Positions 58,901 to 64,000 of a DNA stretch of 64,000 bases are shown here, in pieces; the stretch's first letter is position 1, and every line of letters begins with the position of its first letter. A program made the translations under genes and the position numbers. The stretch is from Xiphias gladius. Its lineage: Eukaryota > Chordata > Actinopteri > Istiophoriformes > Xiphiidae. The stretch is from the NCBI RefSeq assembly GCF_016859285.1, contig NC_053408.1:10679213-10743212 (forward strand), given 5' to 3'. The notes under the pieces are model-generated. The model had not been told where the DNA came from, ran no database searches, and worked only from the letters and a program-made list of their open reading frames with translations.

Positions 58901-61599
58901 TTAAAAGGCTTTAACATGGGCAAATATTTTCTTTTCACACAAAAGATTTTTAACTCTTTTTAAGATTTTCATTATGCAAATGTGACCTCTTGTTGTAATG
59001 TATAAAACATTTGTCCAAACTTAGGCGGATCCACTATAATTAGCTCAGCTTTCAGGGGATGGAAAACAGCGTACTTCAGGACGTTTCACATTTCACAAGG
59101 CAGGCTACAGTAGGTTTTGTTCATGGGCAACATTGTGGAGTGTATTTTAATTACTTGTGTAAAGGCACAATTTGTAACTGACCACTAGATGTCCCTAGCT
59201 GCATGAGGGAATAGCCATGCATCGATATCATTTACAGCATATTGCTGTCAGATTTTTATGGGAAACTAGACACTTGCCTCACATTTTACATTTTGGATTT
59301 TGAAGGGCTACATTTTGGCACAAAAGCAAAATGTAGACTGTTTACATTTGAATGCAATCAGACATCTTAAATATAACTATTATATAAATATTTTGAAAAG
59401 AGGAATTAGCTGGGTCCAATGTTTTATGACATGTTTGATCTTCACCAATGGTCCAGTTCAACAAAGTCATTAGTTAAATTTGTCTACTATTTGGTTAATT
59501 CAGTAGTTAAAACTGTGAGTCTAGGTTGGTAATATTTCCATCTATCATGCAGGCAAACGTCGGGCTTGTGTGTTCACAAATAAGTAAAACAACACCCCAA
59601 AAGAAAGTCTAAAAACTGGGAGTTTTGTAACAAAATGAACTTCACATAATCCCAATCAGACTCCAGTTCCCCTCTCCAAATCCACAACAGGTCTTACTTC
59701 ATACTATGAGCAGGAAAACTGGCGAAACTTAAAAATACTTGTCCAAGTGGCCAGAAAGAACAAAAAAAAAAAAAAAATGTCACAAAAGTAAATAACATGT
59801 AACTTTTTGTTACAAATACTCTTTAGAAAATCAAAACAATGTATGCCAGAGAGGGAGAGAGATTAGAGAGAGACAGAAAGCAGGACTACGAGAGGTGGAG
59901 AGAGGAATGTGAAGAGGTGGTCTGGTGTGGATGGAGGGGAAACTCTTTCTTTTGCTTCGACAGCCTCTTCTGTGTCACAGCATTGAATTACACCTACAGC
60001 TGGAAAAAACATTTGAATTACTGGGCCCAAACTCCACCGTTACACAAAATTGACGCTTAATACAAAGTGTATGACAATTAAAGCATGATTAAGACAAGTT
60101 GGAGATAAAAGGAAAGCATGATCCTGGTTTTTCTTCGTAACATTTTAACGTACTCCCTTTATATATATAAGTAACACATTGTGTGCTGTAGTTCTGTAAA
60201 CTTAGCAGGGTTCACTCTGATTTCGAAGAGGCAAGAAAAGAATTAAGAAAGCAGCTAAACCACAGCAGAAGAAACGAGGGAGGAAAACCTGCTTTCGCAC
60301 AGTTTGCCAAACAGTTTTAGCTCAAGTTAAGCATGACATTGTTTGGAAGAAAACCCCACGGGTGATTGCCAAGGCGGGGAAGTCCGCTAAATGTCATTCA
60401 CAGTCGGCTTGAAGTCAGTGGTGAAAGGCTTGCATTTGCCACAAATAAGTGAGAAAAGTACAATAAGATACTGACCCAGGCATTCCCTAAAGAGACGATT
60501 GTCTACCAACATTCATCAAAGAGGAGAGCATGCCCAAAGACACTTTCACTCATCATTACAGACATTTCAGTAGTGCTTCTCAATCTGTTACACTGGACTA
60601 AGGATCACTACTGCTATTTCTAACTCGTTTTGCACTAATATTAACTGATAAAACACACTTGGGTGGGTAAATTACAAAATCTGATCTACTACAGTTACTA
60701 ATGACATCCTCAAAATAATAATCTGTAACGGGATCCAAGAAACGACCACAGCGCAGTGACGCGCTCCGAGGACATTCCAATAACTTGGCCAGATTTAAAG
60801 TATGATACTGAGGAAAGAAAAACTGAAAAAGCACAAAGACCAGGAAATGTTATTTCACATTTGCATACAGAGTCATCTTTTCCTGACACATTTCTTTAAG
60901 ACAGAGCCAGAGCCAGTGTGTATAAAGCTGCTCAGAGTATATTTTCGATCTCACATGCATCACAATTCTGAGAATTAAGTCATTTTTTCCCCACACAATT
61001 AAGAATACCCACACGCCTGCAGAAATCCTACAGTAGCACGGTAACATTCATGTCATTAAATTTAAAATTATCTAAATGTTATTCTAAATGTATAAACTTG
61101 CCAGTAAAGGTTTATGGAAGTGCGTCATTTTTAGGTCGACCTTTGCAAAAAAAAAACAGAACAGAAACAATGAAGCAGATCACTGAATAACACACAGAAC
61201 AAAGCAAATACAATGCCTTCCACAGGCGGTTACTACTTACAATTGTTATGCTCTATCCTTCTTTAATTCATTTAAACTTTTATGAATAATATCCCAAATA
61301 GCATCTATTGATATTGTCCACATCACTGTAGGGGCAGTTTCTTATATAAACTTTCCTCTTGCATGCTGCAATATAATGAAGCATATATCATGGTAGCTAC
61401 AATGCATGATGGTACTTTTCACCGAGAAGTTTTTGACCCACGAGTCAAAGTACAAGACCACTCTTGGGACCATTTCTGAAAGGTTTTATACATACTGGCC
61501 CTGGTTTGTTGTTATTACAGACAATATTTTAGAGCTGTTGTTGAGTTGTTGTCTGGGGGACATGTGATCTGTCATCAGAATACATTATTCCTTTGGTAA
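55922..61599. other. Intergenic, phospho1 to vat1
   Basis: AT-rich DNA without a recognisable gene, mobile element or structured RNA. Open frames are short; the one at 56624-56878 (plus) has a hydrophobic start but no further support. Purine-rich words at 59835-59940. Confidence 0.45.
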
Positions 61600-61818
61600 T
61601 GTATGAGAATGCAGTGAACTTTTATTTAAAACACAAATGTTACCAAGATAGACATAGACATATTGCACAACAAAACTTTATAAACATTTAAAAATACTGA
61701 CAAAGGATTCATGGCATCTTGCTTTTTCTTCTCTTTTCTTTCCTTTTTTTGACAATTAAACACCAGGTAAACTCATTGAGGAAGTGTGTGTGAATACCAA
61801 TCAGATTAACACTCTTAC
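61600..61818 (-). terminator. vat1: 3'UTR and polyadenylation signal of vat1
   Basis: AATAAA on the minus strand at 61621-61626, about 195 bases after the stop codon, in AT-rich noncoding DNA. Confidence 0.5.
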
Positions 61819-62010
61819 TCAATCCTTCTCTGCTTTAACTTCCTCTGTGGCTTCCTCTTTCTTGTCGCTGATGGCAGCTTCAGTGTTTTCCGCATTTTCT
61901 CCCGGCTCAGAGTTGGACTTTGGCTTCTCTTCCTCCTTCTTGGGTTCAGGAAGAAGGAGGACTTTCCCAATATTCTGGCGTTCGTGCATGCGCCTCATGG
62001 CATCTGTTAC
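61819..62010 (-). CDS. vat1: VAT1, last coding exon (partial gene)
   Basis: Synaptic vesicle membrane protein VAT-1 homologue, a zinc-free quinone oxidoreductase-type MDR protein found on vesicles and mitochondria. Only the C-terminal 63 residues are in the window: VTDAMRRMHERQNIGKVLLL, the end of the nucleotide-binding fold, matches the AMKQMQEKKNVGKVLLVP end of mammalian VAT1. It is followed by about 40 residues very rich in Glu, Lys and Pro. The acceptor is tgcag at 62011-62015; phase 0. The DAMxRMxERxNIGKV form could also fit VAT1L, but the LLLPEPKKEEE continuation and the 17q21-type neighbours favour vat1. Upstream exons lie beyond position 64000; none was recognised in 62011-64000. Confidence 0.82.
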   Translation of the reverse strand, partial: VTDAMRRMHERQNIGKVLLLPEPKKEEEKPKSNSEPGENAENTEAAISDKKEEATEEVKAEKD

Positions 62011-62189
62011 CTGCAGAATGACAGGATGTGCACAAAAGGTCATTTTCCACCCAAAACAAGAGCACATCTCCCATTCAACAATAACTCTAATGGTCAAAAT
62101 TTGTGCAGAAGTTAGCCACTAAATCTGTGAAAAAGCAAAAGCATGAAAATTTTTTGTTTAATGGACAGGTCAAAAGTGTCTGACTGAAC

Positions 62190-62740
62190 ACTTAAAGCTG
62201 CATTGATTGATTTTTTTGGCCTGAAAACAGGCTAAACACAATGTTAACATATATTCACCTTAAAAATATAAAATGTTAATATAACATTTTAGCTAATGGT
62301 TGCTTATTTAAACACTGAGCAGACACAGATGAACTTAAGCATTAATTTGGGGTCTTGTCTGTGTCCACCTGATGAATGTTAGTCCAATATTGACTCTCCT
62401 TTAAGCTCTGTATTGGTTTCCATGAATTCCTGAAGGACATCTGGCTCTATGTTCACCAGCTAATCACTGACTGTATCCGTCTGTGGTTTGGCAGTGGGTT
62501 TATCAGAGCTTTTTTTTCCTCCTAAAATAGCTGCCTGATGGGTCTGGAAATGACGCTGATGAGAGTGAATCAAAACGGTAAATCTATAGGCCGTAGAACC
62601 AAAACAATGAGCCGAAACACAGTTGTCAGTAAAGGCAGAGAGTAACTACAGAGTCCTGTGATAATTCTCTGTAGGATTATTTATATGAGTGACATCTTTT
62701 TCATTACAAATAGTCATTTAATCTATTCTTAACATTAAAA
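62190..62740 (+). repeat. Dispersed fish repeat in vat1 last intron
   Basis: A block starting at TTTTTTTGGCCTGAAAACAG and containing CACCAGCTAATCACTGACTG, CTGTGGTTTGGCAGTGGGTT, GTGAATCAAAACGGTAAATC and ACCAAAACAATGAGCCGAAA words that I recall as repeated across fish genomes. No coding capacity; class unknown to me. Confidence 0.5.
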
Positions 62741-63619
62741 CACTGGTTACAGCAACTTTTAGAAAAGTGTGGGAAAAAAACAGGTTCCTTGAGACATCAA
62801 TTAGCTACTTGGTTATTGTTGCATTTAAGCATTTTAGAAGGATATTTATATGGGGGCAGTTTATACTTTCATATGGTTTTTCAATTTTAAATGTTTTTTT
62901 TTCTGTCCAGCTTTTTAACATCTTGAGACCATGTTTGAAATATGTGTTTTCACGAAGCATGTTATCCCTTTGATATATATTGTGTTTGGTACATTTATAA
63001 ATAATCAATCCAAAAAGGCAGCATATCCAGATTAGATTTTCCTGGTACAAATACATTTTAAAAAGACAATATTAATTGGGCCAGTTTTGCTGTGATGACA
63101 TGAGCACACACTAATGACTGATGGGTCATGGGGAGGAAGGATTAATGAAATACAAACGATTTTAATCTATGCTATCTATCCCTGCCATAAATCATCTGCC
63201 TGCCCCCCCCCCCCCCCATTATTTCCTGATTCAGTTATTGTCTGTTTCCTGCTTGCAAACACACAGCCAGGATTGTCATGCATCACACTCCTGCCTATCC
63301 TTGAAACCAGCCAGAGAACCTCAAAACACAGACATCCCCACTAGTAGTGGATGTCACGGCAACAATGTCACCTGTCACCTAACGACGACCGTAAAGCACC
63401 ATCTCATCTGATGGGGGCGGGGGACTGAGGTTTGCATCTCTACCACAGCCCATGAAAGGAGGAAAACGCCAGGAAAAGATTTTCTTAGGTCGTGAGGCAG
63501 AAGAAGCCCTAATTGGAGCTCCCGTTTTACTCCATCTCATGTCTGTGAATACTTGGAGTCAGCAGCGGAGAAAGCATTAAGTACTTTTTGTATCACAAAC
63601 GTTTTAACACATGCTTTGA
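62741..63619. other. vat1 intron sequence
   Basis: AT-rich, with a C14 run near 63205. No exon of the VAT1 oxidoreductase domain recognised. Confidence 0.45.
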
Positions 63620-63960
63620 CACAGTGTTGGAGGAAGTATTCCAATCCTTTAATTAAGTACTAATACCACACTGTAAAAATACTCCATTACTAGTAGAAGT
63701 CCTCAGTTGAAAGTATCACTTAAGTAAAAGCATGTAAGTACAATCTGGAAAATGTATTTAAAATATCAAAAGTAAAAGTACTCAATGCAGAAAAGCAGTC
63801 TGTGTGACTGTTACACTATTATATAATCATATCATTGGATGTATTACTCATGCATTAATGTGTAAGCAGCGCTCTTCTGTTGTAGCTGGTTGAGGTGGGG
63901 ATAAGTTTTAACTATTTTGTATAGATTAATCTACTAATTGTTTCAGCTCTACTCGTGTAA
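63620..63960 (+). repeat. Dispersed AAGTAAAAGTA-type fish repeat
   Basis: Contains AGTGTTGGAGGAAGTATTCC, ACTAATACCACACTGTAAAA, ATACTCCATTACTAGTAGAA and ATCAAAAGTAAAAGTACTCA words in the order typical of a very abundant fish repeat. Same family as the fragment near 53930. Confidence 0.65.
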
Positions 63961-64000
63961 ACTGTTGTGGGTAGCTTAATCTATAGCAAAGCATCATATG

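Noticed and set aside
1-64000. CRISPR, operon, tRNA, rRNA or phage features
   Set aside because: The window is vertebrate nuclear DNA; the tandem repeats are microsatellites without spacer structure, and no tRNA cloverleaf or rRNA sequence was recognised.

Overview
This window comes from a teleost fish nuclear genome, probably a spiny-rayed fish. The evidence is multi-exon genes with GT-AG introns, vertebrate-only families (connexin, ADAM11, DBF4B, PHOSPHO1), long (CA)n microsatellites, and many fragments of repeats I recognise as typical of fish. There are no prokaryotic operons, CRISPR arrays, tRNA or rRNA genes. All five recognisable genes lie on the minus strand, so transcription runs from right to left.

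Layout, right to left: (i) about 62.0-61.6 kb, last coding exon and 3'UTR of vat1 (quinone-oxidoreductase-like vesicle membrane protein); its other exons lie beyond the right edge. (ii) 53.24-52.43 kb, single-exon coding region of phospho1 (HAD phosphatase of bone mineralisation), with a CpG-rich candidate promoter at 54.8-55.9 kb. (iii) 36.78-35.35 kb, single coding exon of gjc1 (connexin 45), with a candidate 5'UTR exon near 42.7 kb and a probable long 3'UTR. (iv) 32.49-26.54 kb, dbf4b (regulatory subunit of the CDC7 S-phase kinase), rebuilt as 11 coding exons, 842 residues. (v) 23.53-0.80 kb, adam11 (non-catalytic neuronal ADAM), rebuilt as 25 coding exons, 769 residues up to a read-through stop; a further cytoplasmic-tail exon may lie beyond the left edge.

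The order adam11-dbf4b-gjc1 matches the human 17q21.31 order DBF4B/ADAM11/GJC1 as I recall it, and PHOSPHO1 and VAT1 also map to human 17q21. The block is therefore ancestral linkage, not a functional cluster: the gene products act in unrelated processes (synaptic adhesion, replication origin firing, gap junctions, phosphate release, vesicle membranes).

Introns and intergenic DNA hold microsatellites, an 0.73 kb polypurine tract that fills one adam11 intron, relics of L1-like and Rex1/L2-like retrotransposons, three copies of a foldback element, and several other dispersed fish repeats. I saw no novel gene system. The observations most worth checking are splice sites of adam11 built on GT repeats, a donor/stop overlap that would give an adam11 isoform with no cytoplasmic tail, a four-codon uORF whose stop overlaps the gjc1 start, a perfect palindrome in the dbf4b first intron, and GCTAGC/AACGTT word clusters near gene 5' ends. 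Exon limits were assigned by eye from reading frame, splice consensus and remembered homologues; none was verified by alignment or RNA.
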